Shown: positions 8,680-17,915, numbered from the stretch's first letter. The stretch: DNA of 64,000 bases from VRUE01 sp963837695 (GCA_963837695.1 CAWINZ010000005.1:1240001-1304000), one strand, 5' to 3'. The notes: generated by a model not told the origin, from the sequence alone. A program made the numbers and translations.

Positions 8680-9868
8680 GCGTGATAAGCCAAGTCGAGA
8701 GGAGCTCTTTCCCACCGACGAGCCGGTCGCGCCCGATCAGATGATCGGGCGCGACAAGGACGTCTCGCGTCTCGTCTCGAGCCTTGTCGCGGGACAGAAC
8801 CTGCGAATTCTCGCTCCTCGCCGGACCGGAAAGACCACCGTCTGCGAGGCGGCCTTGCGGCGTCTTCGCGACGAAGGTTGGTACACGGCGGCGGTCGACC
8901 TGATGGAGCCCTCGGGAGCGGCAGGGTTCGCGCAGGAGTTGACCCGCGCGCTGCTTGCCAATAGGCCCCAGCTGAAGAAGGCTTTGACACAAGCGCGCGA
9001 CGCCTGGGGCCGGTTGAGCGACCGGCTGCAAGCACAGGCCACGGTCGACCTCGGCGACGGCGTGAGGATTGCGTTCGAGCCCTGGTCGGTTCGAGAGGAC
9101 CCGGATGTTGTGCTTGCGGAGGCGCTGGAGCTTCCCCAACGACTGGCGGAAAGGGACGGCCGTCCGGTGGTTGTCTTTCTCGATGAGCTTCAGGAGCTGG
9201 CTGCGCCGGCAGCCCCGTTTGGGGACCCGGACAGGTTGCAGGCCCGGATGCGCGCGATCTTTCAGCGTGCCGGCCAAGTGGGTTTGCTCTTTGCCGGGAG
9301 CCGCGAACACGCGATGCAGCAGGTCTTCCGGCCCGACGCCCCCTTGGGTGGCTACGGCGGGTCCTATTCACTCAGTCCGATTGCTGCGCATGAGTGGGAA
9401 AGCGGAATCGCCGAGCGGTTCGAGCGAGCCTCGATTGAGGCCGAGCGGGCCCTCGTTGCACGGATCGTCGAGCTGGGAGACGGCCATCCACGTGCGACGA
9501 TGCTGGTCGCGGCCGAGGCGTACGCAGCGACTCGCGAAGCCGGGGTCGACAGCCTCGATGCCAGCATTGTCAGGCAAGCGTGGGGTCGTGCTCGGGCCCA
9601 TGATCTCGAACGCTGCCGGTTGATGGTCGAGCGCATGCGCCGCCTTCGCCTGGCGAAGGGTAAGGACCTCGTGTTCAGCTCGGCCCGGGCCGTGGCGGCG
9701 GGGCAGCCTCCCTACTCGTCGGGGGCCCACGCGGAGCAGGTGAGGCGGGTCCTTGACGCGCTTGCCGACCTCGGTGTGATCGAGCAGGTGGGTCGCGGTT
9801 CCTGGCGAGTCCCGGACCCGATCCTGCGGGCCTATCTGGACAATCCACATGTGTCCGAGCGGGTCTGA
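8678..9868 (+). CDS. AAA/STAND-type ATPase with C-terminal winged helix
   Basis: A 396-residue P-loop ATPase. Walker A is APRRTGKTT at about residues 45-53 and Walker B is VVVFLDELQELA at about 166-177; IGRDKDVSRL just after the N-terminus is the usual entry to the ATPase_2/Orc-like fold. The last about 80 residues (QVRRVLDALADLGVIEQ...WRVPDPILRAYL) form a winged-helix module. Proteins of this type are poorly characterised; some are linked to conflict or toxin systems. No obvious partner gene adjoins it. The ATG at 8678 sits in a strong palindrome with a -10-like box and no ribosome-binding site, so I infer leaderless and probably regulated expression. Function beyond ATP hydrolysis is unknown. 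Confidence 0.8.
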   Translation: MRDKPSREELFPTDEPVAPDQMIGRDKDVSRLVSSLVAGQNLRILAPRRTGKTTVCEAALRRLRDEGWYTAAVDLMEPSGAAGFAQELTRALLANRPQLKKALTQARDAWGRLSDRLQAQATVDLGDGVRIAFEPWSVREDPDVVLAEALELPQRLAERDGRPVVVFLDELQELAAPAAPFGDPDRLQARMRAIFQRAGQVGLLFAGSREHAMQQVFRPDAPLGGYGGSYSLSPIAAHEWESGIAERFERASIEAERALVARIVELGDGHPRATMLVAAEAYAATREAGVDSLDASIVRQAWGRARAHDLERCRLMVERMRRLRLAKGKDLVFSSARAVAAGQPPYSSGAHAEQVRRVLDALADLGVIEQVGRGSWRVPDPILRAYLDNPHVSERV

Positions 9869-9966
9869 CGTCGTCTGACCGGCGCATCTCGGCGTCCTCG
9901 GTCACTCGCGTGCAGAGCACGCCACGCTCCCTGTGTCCTTGATCTACTTGGCCAGACACGTCAGAC
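9863..9966 (+). repeat. Structured intergenic repeat family 2, copy 1
   Basis: The core (about 9875-9948, including CGTGCAGAGCACG) is nearly identical to the core at 54171-54240. The outer arms 9863-9880 and 9950-9966 pair with each other with one bulge and one mismatch. They share only the innermost few bases with the other copy's arms. The left arm contains the ATPase stop codon (9866-9868). The right arm ends 4 nt before the -10 box of the next gene. Confidence 0.75.
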
Positions 9967-9970
9967 GGCG

Positions 9971-9976
9971 TAAGGT
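9971..9976 (+). promoter_or_regulatory. Leaderless -10 box for the enoyl-CoA hydratase gene
   Basis: TAAGGT followed by 6 nt and the GTG at 9983. No Shine-Dalgarno sequence is present, supporting a leaderless start. Confidence 0.5.
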
Positions 9977-9982
9977 CGATCC

Positions 9983-10891
9983 GTGGAGACCCTCATATAT
10001 GAGACGGAAGGCCTAATCGCCCGCATCACCCTGAACCGGCCTGAACGCGGCAACGGGATCGTGCCGCGGATGCCGGCCGAGCTCGCCGCCTGTGTCGAGC
10101 GGGCGAACCTCGACCCGGAGGTCCACGTCATCGCCCTCGCCGGCAATGGCACGGGCTTCTGCGGCGGCTACGACCTCGTTGCGTCGGCCGAGGGCGACAT
10201 GAGCGGACTCGGGGGCGTCGAGACGCCGCCCGGCTCGCCCCTCGACCCGGCGACGATCGGCGCCAACCACGCGCCGGAGTCCAACTGGGACCCGGTCACC
10301 GACTTCCAGTTCATGTCGCGCAACGTGCGCGGCTTCATGAGCCTCTTCCACTCCGAGAAGCCGGTGCTCTGCAAGGTCCACGGCTACTGCGTCGCCGGCG
10401 GCACCGACATGGCGCTCTGCTCCGACCTGCTGGTGATCGCCGCCGACGCCAAGATCGGCTACCCGCCGGCCCGCGTCTGGGGCTCGCCGACGACGGCGAT
10501 GTGGGCGGCGCGGCTGGGCCCGATGCGGGCCAAGCGCCTGCTGTTGACCGGCGACTCGCTGAGCGGCGAGCAGGCGGCGGAGTGGGGGCTGGCGACCGAG
10601 GCGGCGCCGCCCGAGCAGCTCGACGAGCGCTTCGAGGCGCTGCTGGAGCGCGTCGCGCGAATGCCGATCAACCAGCTGGTGATGATGAAGATGCTCGTCA
10701 ACCAGTCGCTCTACGCGCAGGGTCTGCACCAGACGCAGCTGCTCGGCACCTTCTTCGACGGCATCGCCCGCCACACCGAGGAGGGCCACGATTTCGTCCG
10801 CCGCGCCGCCGAGGGCGGCTTCAAGGACGCCGTGCGACAGCGCGACGAGCCATTCGGAGATTTTGGGCTTGGGGGCTCCGGTGTCGAGTAG
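9983..10891 (+). CDS. Enoyl-CoA hydratase/isomerase (crotonase) family protein
   Basis: Crotonase-fold enzyme of 302 residues acting on acyl-CoA thioesters. The N-terminal strand ITLNRPERGN, the oxyanion-hole block FCGGYDL and the second block KVHGYCVAGGTDMALCSDLLV are clear. The second-block catalytic Glu of classical hydratases is not evident (GGTDMAL), so it may be an isomerase, hydrolase or other crotonase. There is an insertion of about 40 residues after the first block (GLGGVETPPGSPLDP...) compared with the usual 260-residue proteins. GTG start with a leaderless -10 box. It overlaps the next gene by 11 nt and probably forms an operon with it. Confidence 0.85.
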   Translation: METLIYETEGLIARITLNRPERGNGIVPRMPAELAACVERANLDPEVHVIALAGNGTGFCGGYDLVASAEGDMSGLGGVETPPGSPLDPATIGANHAPESNWDPVTDFQFMSRNVRGFMSLFHSEKPVLCKVHGYCVAGGTDMALCSDLLVIAADAKIGYPPARVWGSPTTAMWAARLGPMRAKRLLLTGDSLSGEQAAEWGLATEAAPPEQLDERFEALLERVARMPINQLVMMKMLVNQSLYAQGLHQTQLLGTFFDGIARHTEEGHDFVRRAAEGGFKDAVRQRDEPFGDFGLGGSGVE

Positions 10892-12350
10892 CAACCGAAC
10901 GCCGCGACGCTCGCGCTCGATTGCCGTCGTCGGCGGCGGCTTCGGTGGGGTCGGTGCGGCGGTGATGCTGAAGCGGGCCGGTTACGAGGATGTGACCGTC
11001 TTCGAGAAGGGCGAGCGGGTCGGCGGCGTCTGGAACGCCAACACCTACCCCGGTGCCGCCTGCGACGTTCCCTCGCACCTCTACGAGTTCTCTTTCGCGC
11101 CCAACCGCTGGTCGCGCCGCTACGCGCCCCAGGCGGAGATCCAGGCCTACGTGGAAGGGGTGGCGCGGCGCTTCGGCGTGCTCGACAGGGTCCGCACCGG
11201 CACCGAGGTGAAGAGCGCCCGCTGGGACGAAGAGCGCGGCAGGTGGCAGCTCGAGACGAGCGCCGGGCCGCGCGAGGCCGAGATCCTGCTGACCGCCTGC
11301 GGCCAGCTCTCCGTGCCGAGGACCCCCTCGATCCCAGGGCTGGAGAGCTTCGACGGCCCCGCCTTCCACACCGCCGAGTGGCGCCACGACATCGACCTCG
11401 CCGGCAAGAAGGTGGCTGTGATCGGCACCGGCTGCAGCGCGATCCAGGTCGTCCCGGCGATCCAGCCGACGGTCGGGCGGCTCGACGTCTACCAGCGCTC
11501 GGCGGGCTGGACCTTTCCGAAGATGGACTACGCCTACCCCGACTGGGCGCACGCGCTGTTCAAGCGCGCCCCGGCGTTGCGTCGCCTCGACCGCGCCTCG
11601 ATCCTCGCCTTCATGGAGTTCGGGGCGGCGGCGATGACCCGCCACCAGTGGTTGCTGCCGGGCCTCCGCGCGGTCGGCCGGCGGCAGATCACGCAGACGA
11701 TCGAGGACCCGGAGCTGCGCCGCAGGGCGATGCCGAGCGACGAGTTCGGCTGCAAGCGGATGATGCTCACCGACGAGTGGTACCCGACCCTGACCAAGTC
11801 CAACGTGGAGCTGGTGACGGACCGCATCGGCGCGGTGACCCCGGGCGGCATTCGCGACGAGACCGGCGTCGAGCGCCCCGCCGACGTGCTCGTGCTCGCC
11901 ACCGGCTTCGCCACCCACGGCTTCGTCGCGCCGATGGAGATCACCGGCCGCGAACGCGCTCTGACGGCGGAGTGGGTCGAGGTGGCGCGTGCGTACCTCG
12001 GCCTCAGCGTCCCCGGCTTCCCCAACATGTTCCTGCTCTACGGGCCGAACACGAACGGCGGCACCGGCTCGGTGATCTACACGATCGAGGCCGGGGTCGA
12101 CCACGTCATCGCCGCGCTCGACAAGCTCGATCACGCCGAGGCGAACCGGATCGAGGTCCGCCGCGAGGCGGCGGAGCGCTTCGACCGCGAGCTGCGCGAC
12201 GCCCTCGCCGGCACCGTTTGGCACAGCGGCTGCACCAACTGGTACGTCGACGAGAACGGCAACGACCCGCAGCAGTGGCCCTGGCTGTGGAGCACCTACC
12301 GGCGGCGTACGGCGAAGCTCCAGCCGGGTGCATACGCTCTGGCTGCATGA
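10881..12350 (+). CDS. Flavin-containing Baeyer-Villiger-type monooxygenase
   Basis: FAD/NADPH-dependent oxygenase of about 489 residues that would insert oxygen into ketones or hydroxylate soft nucleophiles. It has a first Rossmann motif VVGGGFGGVGAAV near the N-terminus, the Baeyer-Villiger fingerprint FxGxxxHxxxW (FDGPAFHTAEW) at about residue 155, and a second Rossmann motif VAVIGTGCSAIQ. The fingerprint separates it from plain flavin monooxygenases, although the residue after Trp is Arg. I take the GTG at 10881 (then SSSNRT); a TTG at 10863 is also in frame. It overlaps the crotonase gene upstream and the thioesterase gene downstream (ATGA), so the three are likely co-transcribed. Substrate unknown. 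Confidence 0.85.
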   Translation: MSSSNRTPRRSRSIAVVGGGFGGVGAAVMLKRAGYEDVTVFEKGERVGGVWNANTYPGAACDVPSHLYEFSFAPNRWSRRYAPQAEIQAYVEGVARRFGVLDRVRTGTEVKSARWDEERGRWQLETSAGPREAEILLTACGQLSVPRTPSIPGLESFDGPAFHTAEWRHDIDLAGKKVAVIGTGCSAIQVVPAIQPTVGRLDVYQRSAGWTFPKMDYAYPDWAHALFKRAPALRRLDRASILAFMEFGAAAMTRHQWLLPGLRAVGRRQITQTIEDPELRRRAMPSDEFGCKRMMLTDEWYPTLTKSNVELVTDRIGAVTPGGIRDETGVERPADVLVLATGFATHGFVAPMEITGRERALTAEWVEVARAYLGLSVPGFPNMFLLYGPNTNGGTGSVIYTIEAGVDHVIAALDKLDHAEANRIEVRREAAERFDRELRDALAGTVWHSGCTNWYVDENGNDPQQWPWLWSTYRRRTAKLQPGAYALAA

Positions 12351-12802
12351 GTGACGCCCCTGTTCACCCCAGCTCGCGAATTACGCCGGAGACCGCCCGC
12401 GCCTTCCTTCCCGGCAGCTTCCCCGGCGACCTCGGGATCGAGCCGCTGGAGATCGAGGACACGCACTCGCGCGGCCGGATCGTCGTCGACAAGCGCCACC
12501 TGCATCCCGGCGGCTTCGTCCACGGTGGGGTCTGGACCGCGCTTGGCGACACGGTGGCCGCCTGGGCGACCTTCCGCGTCATCCCGCCGGGTCACAACTT
12601 CACCACGATCGAGCTGAAGCTGAACGTCTTTGCCGCCGGCCTGCTCGGCGACGAGATCGTCGCCGTCGCCGAGCCCCTCCACACCGGCAAGAGCACGGTC
12701 GTGATCGAGGTCAGGATGGAGCGCCGCCGCGAGGGCACCGAGCCGCGCCTTGCGGCGAACCTGATCGTTTCCCAATTTGTCCTACCCCCTGAGGGCGCCT
12801 GA
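12347..12802 (+). CDS. PaaI-type hotdog-fold thioesterase
   Basis: A 151-residue single hotdog domain that would hydrolyse acyl- or aryl-CoA thioesters. It shows HPGGFVHGGVWTALGDTVAAWA, where the HGG and the following acidic residue are the family's substrate and catalytic signature. The central beta-strands NFTTIELKLNV and GKSTVVIEV complete the fold. The ATG at 12347 overlaps the TGA of the monooxygenase gene (ATGA), so translational coupling is likely. With the crotonase and monooxygenase genes it makes a three-gene unit for breakdown of some cyclic or aromatic acyl-CoA; that pathway is inferred. Confidence 0.88.
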   Translation: MSDAPVHPSSRITPETARAFLPGSFPGDLGIEPLEIEDTHSRGRIVVDKRHLHPGGFVHGGVWTALGDTVAAWATFRVIPPGHNFTTIELKLNVFAAGLLGDEIVAVAEPLHTGKSTVVIEVRMERRREGTEPRLAANLIVSQFVLPPEGA

Positions 12803-12828
12803 CCGAGCGCGCTCTTTCAGCCGTCCTC

Positions 12829-12888
12829 CCGGCGTCAATTGCAGCCTTGTCCCCACCATCGGGGGGACAAGGCTTCAATCGACGCCGG
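12829..12888 (+). terminator. Long hairpin between convergent genes
   Basis: A 60-nt inverted repeat with arms 12829-12854 and 12863-12888, two mismatches and an 8-nt loop. The inner 12 bp (AGCCTTGTCCCC) are perfect. It fills the gap between the thioesterase gene and the convergent P-type ATPase gene and overlaps the last codons and stop of the latter. A bidirectional terminator is the simplest reading; there is no T tract. Confidence 0.55.
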
Positions 12889-15274
12889 CCACCGGTTCGT
12901 AGCCAGGCGCTTCGAGGCGTTCAATTTGGGGGAGGCGCCAGAGCAAACTCGCGATCGTCAGGCCGATCGCCGAGCAGAACAGGGCGAGGAACCACTGGCT
13001 TGCCGTCAGCAGCGCCATTTCGAAGAAGTCGCGCACCGGCGCCGCCGCAAGGATCAGCGCGAAGAGGGCGCCGAGGCCGGCGACCATCGCCAGCATGTAG
13101 CTCTGGATCGCGATGTGCTCGCGGCCGGGGCCGCGCTCGAGCAGGAGGACGAAGGAGAGGCCGAGCACGATCAGCGTCGTCGTCGCCGCCGTGCGGCCGG
13201 CCTCCAGCGAGCCGCCGAAGACGGTGTCGACGAGGAAGAAGCAGAGGATCGAGCCGAGCGCCGTCGCCAGGCCGGCGGGCACGGCGAAGGCGGCCAGCGC
13301 GCGCAGCAGGCGGCCGCGGTAGAGCGGCCCGTCGGAGGGCGCCAGGGCGAGCACGAACGAGGGGATGCCGATCGTCAGGAAGGCGGCCAGGGTGAGGTGG
13401 CGGGGGAGGAAGGGGAAGGCGAAGCCGGGTACGGCGACGAGCAGGATCAGCGCCGCCGCGTAGACGGACTTGGTCAGGTAGAGACGGCCGAGGCGGTGGA
13501 TGTTGCGGGCGATCCGCCGCCCCTCGGCGACCGCTTCCGGCAGCCGCGCGAACTCGTCTTTGAGCAGGACGACGTCGGCGACCCCCTTCGTCACCTGGGT
13601 GCCCGAGCCCATCGCGACCGCGAGCCGCGCCTGCTTCAGCGCCGGCACGTCGTTGACCCCGTCGCCGATCATCGCCGTGTAGCGGCCGGAGGCGCGCAGC
13701 GCCTCGACCAGCGCCTTCTTCTGCTCGGGCGCGATCCGGCAGAAGATCGTGTTGTCCAGCGCCGCTGCTGCCAGCCCTTCGGGGTCCTCGGGCAGCTCCG
13801 AGCCCTCGATCACGCCCGCATCGGCCGGCACCCCGACCGCGTAGGCGACCGCGGTCACCGTCGCCCGCGCGTCGCCGGAGATCAGCTTCAGGTCGACGTC
13901 GCCCTCGCGCATCGCGGCGATCGTCTCGGCGGCGTCGGCGCGCAGCGTCTCCTCGAGTACGACGAGGGCGAGCGGCGACAGGCGCGGCGGCGGGGTGTGG
14001 GCGGGGTCGTCAGGCAGCGCCTCGCCCGACTGCGCGAAGGCGACCACGCGTCGCCCCGCCGCGGTCTCCTCCTCCAGCTTGCGGGCGAGGCCGGGCGGCA
14101 GCCTCAGCGCGCCGCTCTCGGCGAGGATGTCCGGCGCCCCGAGCACGTAGCTGACGCCGCCCAGCCGCAGGCCGCTCCACTTCCATTTTGAGGAGAAGGG
14201 AACTTCGCCGCCGACCCGGCCCGGCGTCGCCGGGAAGGCCTCGGCGACGGTCTCCAGCGTGCGGTTGCGGTCGCCGGCGCTCGCCGCGAAGCGTCCCAGC
14301 GCCGCCGTCGCCTCGTCGGCCTCGGTCCCCTCCGCGACCTCTATCCCGAGCAGGCGCAGCTTGCCGTCGGTCAGGGTGCCGGTCTTGTCGACGCAGATCG
14401 TGTCGACCGCGGCGAGGCTCTCGGTGGCGCTCATCTGCTGGACCAGGGTGTCTTTGCGCGCGAGCCGCACCGCGGCGACGGCGAAGGTGACGCTCATCAG
14501 CAGCACCATCCCCTCCGGGATCAGCGTCACCAGTCCGGCGGTCGCCGTCTGTGCCGCCTCGACCACGCCGGTCCCGCGCAGCTGGAAGGTGATCAGCAGC
14601 AGCGCCGCCAGCGGCGCCATCGCCCAGGTGCAGGCGACGATCACCCGGTTGACCTCGGCCTGCAGCGGCGAGGGCGGGTGGCGGAAGGCCCTCGCCTCGC
14701 CGGCGAGCTTGCCCGCGTAGCTCTGCTCGCGCACCGCGTCGACCCGGTAGTGGCCGGAGCCGGCAATGCAGAAGGAGCCGGAGAGGGCGCGGTCGCCGGT
14801 GTCCTTGCGGACGCCGTCGGACTCGCCGGTCAGCATCGACTCGTCCAGGGTCATGCCACGGGTGGCGATGACCTCGCCGTCGGCGACGAGCTGGTCGCCC
14901 GGCTCAATCGCGATCACGTCCCCCGGCACGACCTCCTCGGCGAGCAGGCCGACCGCGGCGCCGTCGCGGATGACCGTGGCGTGCGGCGCGACCAGCACCG
15001 CCAGCTCGTCCAGGGTCTTCTTCGCGTTCAGCTCCTGGCGGATGCCGATGTAGGAGTTGACGATCGCGATCACCCCGAAGACAGCATCGGCGATCAGCCC
15101 CAGCGAGAGGATGAGGACGAAGAAGCCGCCGATGATCGCGTTGAAGAGCGTGAAGACGTTGCCGGCGACGATGCTCGATACCGAACGCGAGGAGGTGTCC
15201 GGCGGGGCGCCGAGCTTGCGCAGCCGCTTGGCTGCCTCGGCGCCGCTGAGGCCCTGCTCGATTTGGTCGTTCAC
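12875..15274 (-). CDS. Cation-transporting P-type ATPase, CtpE-like
   Basis: A 799-residue ATP-driven cation pump in the cytoplasmic membrane. The phosphorylation motif DKTGTLTDGK lies near residue 295, the hinge motif is MIGDGVNDVPALKQA, and the TM4 motif is LIPEGMVLL. The run RKDTLVQQMSATESLAAVDTICVDKTGT matches the mycobacterial CtpE branch better than MgtA or SERCA; CtpE has been linked to calcium uptake. Four helices lie in the N-terminal half and about six after the catalytic region. No metal-binding N-terminal domain is present. It is transcribed divergently from the LLM gene across a hairpin. Substrate assignment to calcium is inference. Confidence 0.85.
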   Translation of the reverse strand: MNDQIEQGLSGAEAAKRLRKLGAPPDTSSRSVSSIVAGNVFTLFNAIIGGFFVLILSLGLIADAVFGVIAIVNSYIGIRQELNAKKTLDELAVLVAPHATVIRDGAAVGLLAEEVVPGDVIAIEPGDQLVADGEVIATRGMTLDESMLTGESDGVRKDTGDRALSGSFCIAGSGHYRVDAVREQSYAGKLAGEARAFRHPPSPLQAEVNRVIVACTWAMAPLAALLLITFQLRGTGVVEAAQTATAGLVTLIPEGMVLLMSVTFAVAAVRLARKDTLVQQMSATESLAAVDTICVDKTGTLTDGKLRLLGIEVAEGTEADEATAALGRFAASAGDRNRTLETVAEAFPATPGRVGGEVPFSSKWKWSGLRLGGVSYVLGAPDILAESGALRLPPGLARKLEEETAAGRRVVAFAQSGEALPDDPAHTPPPRLSPLALVVLEETLRADAAETIAAMREGDVDLKLISGDARATVTAVAYAVGVPADAGVIEGSELPEDPEGLAAAALDNTIFCRIAPEQKKALVEALRASGRYTAMIGDGVNDVPALKQARLAVAMGSGTQVTKGVADVVLLKDEFARLPEAVAEGRRIARNIHRLGRLYLTKSVYAAALILLVAVPGFAFPFLPRHLTLAAFLTIGIPSFVLALAPSDGPLYRGRLLRALAAFAVPAGLATALGSILCFFLVDTVFGGSLEAGRTAATTTLIVLGLSFVLLLERGPGREHIAIQSYMLAMVAGLGALFALILAAAPVRDFFEMALLTASQWFLALFCSAIGLTIASLLWRLPQIERLEAPGYEPVAGVD

Positions 15275-15290
15275 GGGCCCGTCTCCGCGC

Positions 15291-15335
15291 TCCGGTGTGC
15301 CTTTTGCTCGCTATAGGGGCAAAAGGCACACCGGA
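15291..15335 (+). repeat. Perfect 17-bp inverted repeat with CTATAGGG loop
   Basis: 15291-15307 is perfectly complementary to 15319-15335 with an 11-nt loop TCGCTATAGGG. It lies in the divergent promoter region, 17 bp from the P-type ATPase start codon. Its loop sequence recurs in the hairpin at 31794-31829. It could be an operator, a bidirectional promoter region or a small mobile hairpin. Confidence 0.6.
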
Positions 15336-15386
15336 AGGATGGGACTGGAAGGGTCATCGCACCACATTCAATAGGGTTCCCGGCGG

Positions 15387-16448
15387 ATGGCTTTAAAACT
15401 CGGACTCAATCTCGGCTACTGGGGCATAGGCCCCGCCGGTGACGATGCGCTCGAGGTCGTCCTGGCGGCCGAGGCGGCCGGCTTCGAGTCGGTCTGGGCT
15501 GCCGAGTCCTACGGCTCCGACGTGGTCAGCGTGCTCGCCTGGCTGGCGCCACAGACCAGCACGATCAATCTCGGCGCCGCGATCCTGCAGGTGCCTGCGC
15601 GCCCCCCGGCCGCCGCGGCGATGGCCGGGGCGACGATCGACAAACTCTCCGGCGGTCGCTTCCTCTTCGGCTTCGGGCCCTCGGGGCCGCAGGTCTCCGA
15701 AGGCTGGTACGGCGTCCCTTACTCGAAGCCGTGGGGCCGCACCCGCGAGTACATCGAAATCGTGCGGGAGATCGTCGCCCGCGAGGGCAAGGTCGACCAC
15801 CAGGGCGAGCACTACCAGCTGCCGCTGCCGGGCGGCGAGGGCAAGCCGCTGAAGCTCAACTTCCACCCCGAGCGGGCGAACATCCCCGTCTTCGTCGGCG
15901 CGATCGGCCGCAAATCGGTCGAGATGGCTGCGGAGATCTGCGACGGCTGGATCCCGATCTTCTTCTCGGTTGACGCCTTCGAGCAGACCTGGGGCGAGCA
16001 TCTGGAGGCGGGCTTCGCCAAGGGTGGCCGGCAGCGCTCCGACCTCGAGGTCTCGCCCTCGCTGCAGGTGGCGATCGACGGCGATCTGGAGGCGGCCAAG
16101 AGCGTCGTCAAGGCCGGCCTCGTCCTCTACTTCGGCGGCATGGGCAGCCGCAAGACGAACTTCTACGTCGACCTCGCCCATCGCTTCGGCTTCGGCGACG
16201 TCGCCGACGAGGTGCAGCGCCGCTTCCAGGACGGCGACCGCGACGGCGCCTTCCAGGCGATGCCCGACGAGATCGTCGAGGCGACCTCGCTGGTCGGCAC
16301 CGAGGCGGAGGTGGCGGAGCGAATCGAGCGCTTCCGCGGCGCCGGGATCGACCGCCTGATCGTCTCTCCGGTGCACGTCGAGCGCGATCAGCAACTGCAC
16401 ACGATCCAGCGCCTCGCGTCCCTCGCGGGCGTGACGGCATCGGCCTAG
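15387..16448 (+). CDS. LLM-class F420-dependent oxidoreductase
   Basis: Luciferase-like TIM-barrel oxidoreductase of 353 residues, typically using F420 or FMN. Family hallmarks are MALKLGLNLGYWG at the N-terminus, ESVWAAESYGSD, the GRFLFGFGPSGPQV block and a C-terminal Val-Gly-Thr...ERFRGAGIDRLIVSP region. Length and motifs fit the F420-type subgroup of actinobacteria. A TAGGGT box (15372-15377) lies 9 nt before the ATG, so the leader is at most a few bases. It stands upstream of the transhydrogenase operon but has no functional link that I can show. Substrate unknown. Confidence 0.85.
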   Translation: MALKLGLNLGYWGIGPAGDDALEVVLAAEAAGFESVWAAESYGSDVVSVLAWLAPQTSTINLGAAILQVPARPPAAAAMAGATIDKLSGGRFLFGFGPSGPQVSEGWYGVPYSKPWGRTREYIEIVREIVAREGKVDHQGEHYQLPLPGGEGKPLKLNFHPERANIPVFVGAIGRKSVEMAAEICDGWIPIFFSVDAFEQTWGEHLEAGFAKGGRQRSDLEVSPSLQVAIDGDLEAAKSVVKAGLVLYFGGMGSRKTNFYVDLAHRFGFGDVADEVQRRFQDGDRDGAFQAMPDEIVEATSLVGTEAEVAERIERFRGAGIDRLIVSPVHVERDQQLHTIQRLASLAGVTASA

Positions 16449-16479
16449 CCGGTTGTCATAAGGTCCGCCGCCGCACGTC

Positions 16480-17598
16480 ATGAAGATCGGAGTGCCGAAA
16501 GAGACCGCCGAGGGGGAGCGCCGGGTCGCGCTCGTCCCTGACGCTGTCAAATCGCTGTTGAAGAACGAGCACGTCTCGGTGCTCGTCGAGCGCGGCTCCG
16601 GCGACGCGGCCGGCCATCCCGACTCCCAGTACGAGGAGGCGGGGGCGGAGGTCGTCGACCCCGACGTCGCCTGGGGCGCCGACGTCGTCCTTCGCGTCGC
16701 CGCCCCCACCGCCGAGCAGATCGGCAAGCTCAGCTCCAACCAGCTTCTGATCGGCCACCTCTCGCCCTGGACCGCGGCCGAGACCAACAGGGCGCTTGCC
16801 GCGGCGGGCGTGACCAGTTTCGCGATGGAGGCGATCCCGCGGACGACGCGCGCCCAGGCGATGGACGCGCTCTCCTCCCAGGCCGCCGCCGGGGGCTACG
16901 CGGCGATGTTGATAGCCGCCCGCGAGTCGGGCCGCTTCTTCGGCATGATGACCACCGCCGCCGGCACCGTCCCGCCCGCCAAGGTGCTGGTGCTGGGCGC
17001 CGGCGTCGCCGGGCTGCAGGCGGTCGCCACGGCGAAGCGGCTGGGCGCGATCGTCACCGGCTTCGACATCCGTCGCGCCGCCTGGGAGCAGATCGCCTCG
17101 CTCGGCGGTCGCCCGCTCGAACTCGACTTCATCCCCGACGCCGAAGGCGAGGGCGGCTACGCCCGGCCGCTGACCGACGAGGAGAACGCCAAGGTCGTCG
17201 AGGCGATCGGCGAGAACGCCGCCAAACAGGACGTGATCGTCACCACCGCGGCGATTCCGGGCCGCCCGGCGCCGCTGCTGATCACCGCCGACGCGGTTCG
17301 CACTATGGAACCAGGCTCGGTGATCGTCGACCTCGCCGCCGAGAGCGGCGGCAACTGCGAGCTGACCGAGGCGGGGCAGACCGTGGTCGAGGGGGGCGTC
17401 AAGGTCGTCGGCCCGCGCAACCTGGCCAGCGAGATGCCGGTCCCGGCCTCGCAGCTCTACGCCAAGAACCTCGAGAACCTGCTCGGCCTGCTGGTCACCG
17501 AGGAGGGCACCCTGAAGGTCGACTTCGAGGACGACATCGTCGCCGCCGCCTGCATCACCCACGGCGGCGAGATCCGCAACGAGAGGGCGGCGAAATGA
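16480..17598 (+). CDS. pntAA: NAD(P) transhydrogenase subunit alpha part 1
   Basis: NAD(H)-binding domain I of the proton-translocating transhydrogenase, which moves hydride from NADH to NADP+ using the proton gradient. The 372 residues begin MKIGVPKETAEGERRVALVP, the alanine-dehydrogenase/PNT N-terminal signature, and carry the Rossmann motif VLVLGAGVAGLQAVATAKRL at about residue 170. The alpha subunit is split as in Rhodospirillum: the membrane part is a separate downstream gene whose ATG overlaps this stop (ATGA at 17595-17598). Soluble, cytoplasmic-face component of the membrane complex. Confidence 0.96.
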   Translation: MKIGVPKETAEGERRVALVPDAVKSLLKNEHVSVLVERGSGDAAGHPDSQYEEAGAEVVDPDVAWGADVVLRVAAPTAEQIGKLSSNQLLIGHLSPWTAAETNRALAAAGVTSFAMEAIPRTTRAQAMDALSSQAAAGGYAAMLIAARESGRFFGMMTTAAGTVPPAKVLVLGAGVAGLQAVATAKRLGAIVTGFDIRRAAWEQIASLGGRPLELDFIPDAEGEGGYARPLTDEENAKVVEAIGENAAKQDVIVTTAAIPGRPAPLLITADAVRTMEPGSVIVDLAAESGGNCELTEAGQTVVEGGVKVVGPRNLASEMPVPASQLYAKNLENLLGLLVTEEGTLKVDFEDDIVAAACITHGGEIRNERAAK

Positions 17599-17915
17599 CT
17601 CTGTTCACCGAGATCACGATCTTCGTCCTCGCCGCCTTCGTCGGCTTCGAGGTGATCTCGAAGGTGCCGACGACGCTGCACACGCCGCTGATGTCGCAGA
17701 CCAACGCGATCCACGGCATCGTCATGCTCGGCGGGCTGATCGTCGTCGGCTACGCCAACGACCCGCTCGAGTACGTGATCGGCACGATCGCGATCGCCTT
17801 CGGCGCGATCAACATCGTCGGTGGCTTCATGGTCACCGACCGGATGCTCGGCATGTTCAGCAAAAAGCCGAAACCGAAGGCTGAGGCGGACGGCAAAGGC
17901 GGGGCCGGAAAGTGA
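17595..17915 (+). CDS. pntAB: NAD(P) transhydrogenase subunit alpha part 2
   Basis: A 106-residue membrane subunit carrying the alpha-side transmembrane helices of domain II. Three hydrophobic segments are visible: about residues 5-23, 38-54 and 58-80. The loop KVPTTLHTPLMSQTNAIHGIV is diagnostic. A Lys/Ala/Glu-rich tail follows (KKPKPKAEADGKGGAGK). It overlaps pntAA (ATGA) and pntB (GTGA) by 4 nt each, so the three are translated together in stoichiometric balance. Confidence 0.95.
   Translation: MTLFTEITIFVLAAFVGFEVISKVPTTLHTPLMSQTNAIHGIVMLGGLIVVGYANDPLEYVIGTIAIAFGAINIVGGFMVTDRMLGMFSKKPKPKAEADGKGGAGK

Noticed and set aside
10821..12224. A 467-codon antisense frame over the monooxygenase gene
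   Set aside because: Low-complexity Arg/Gly/Val/Asp-rich shadow with no domain.
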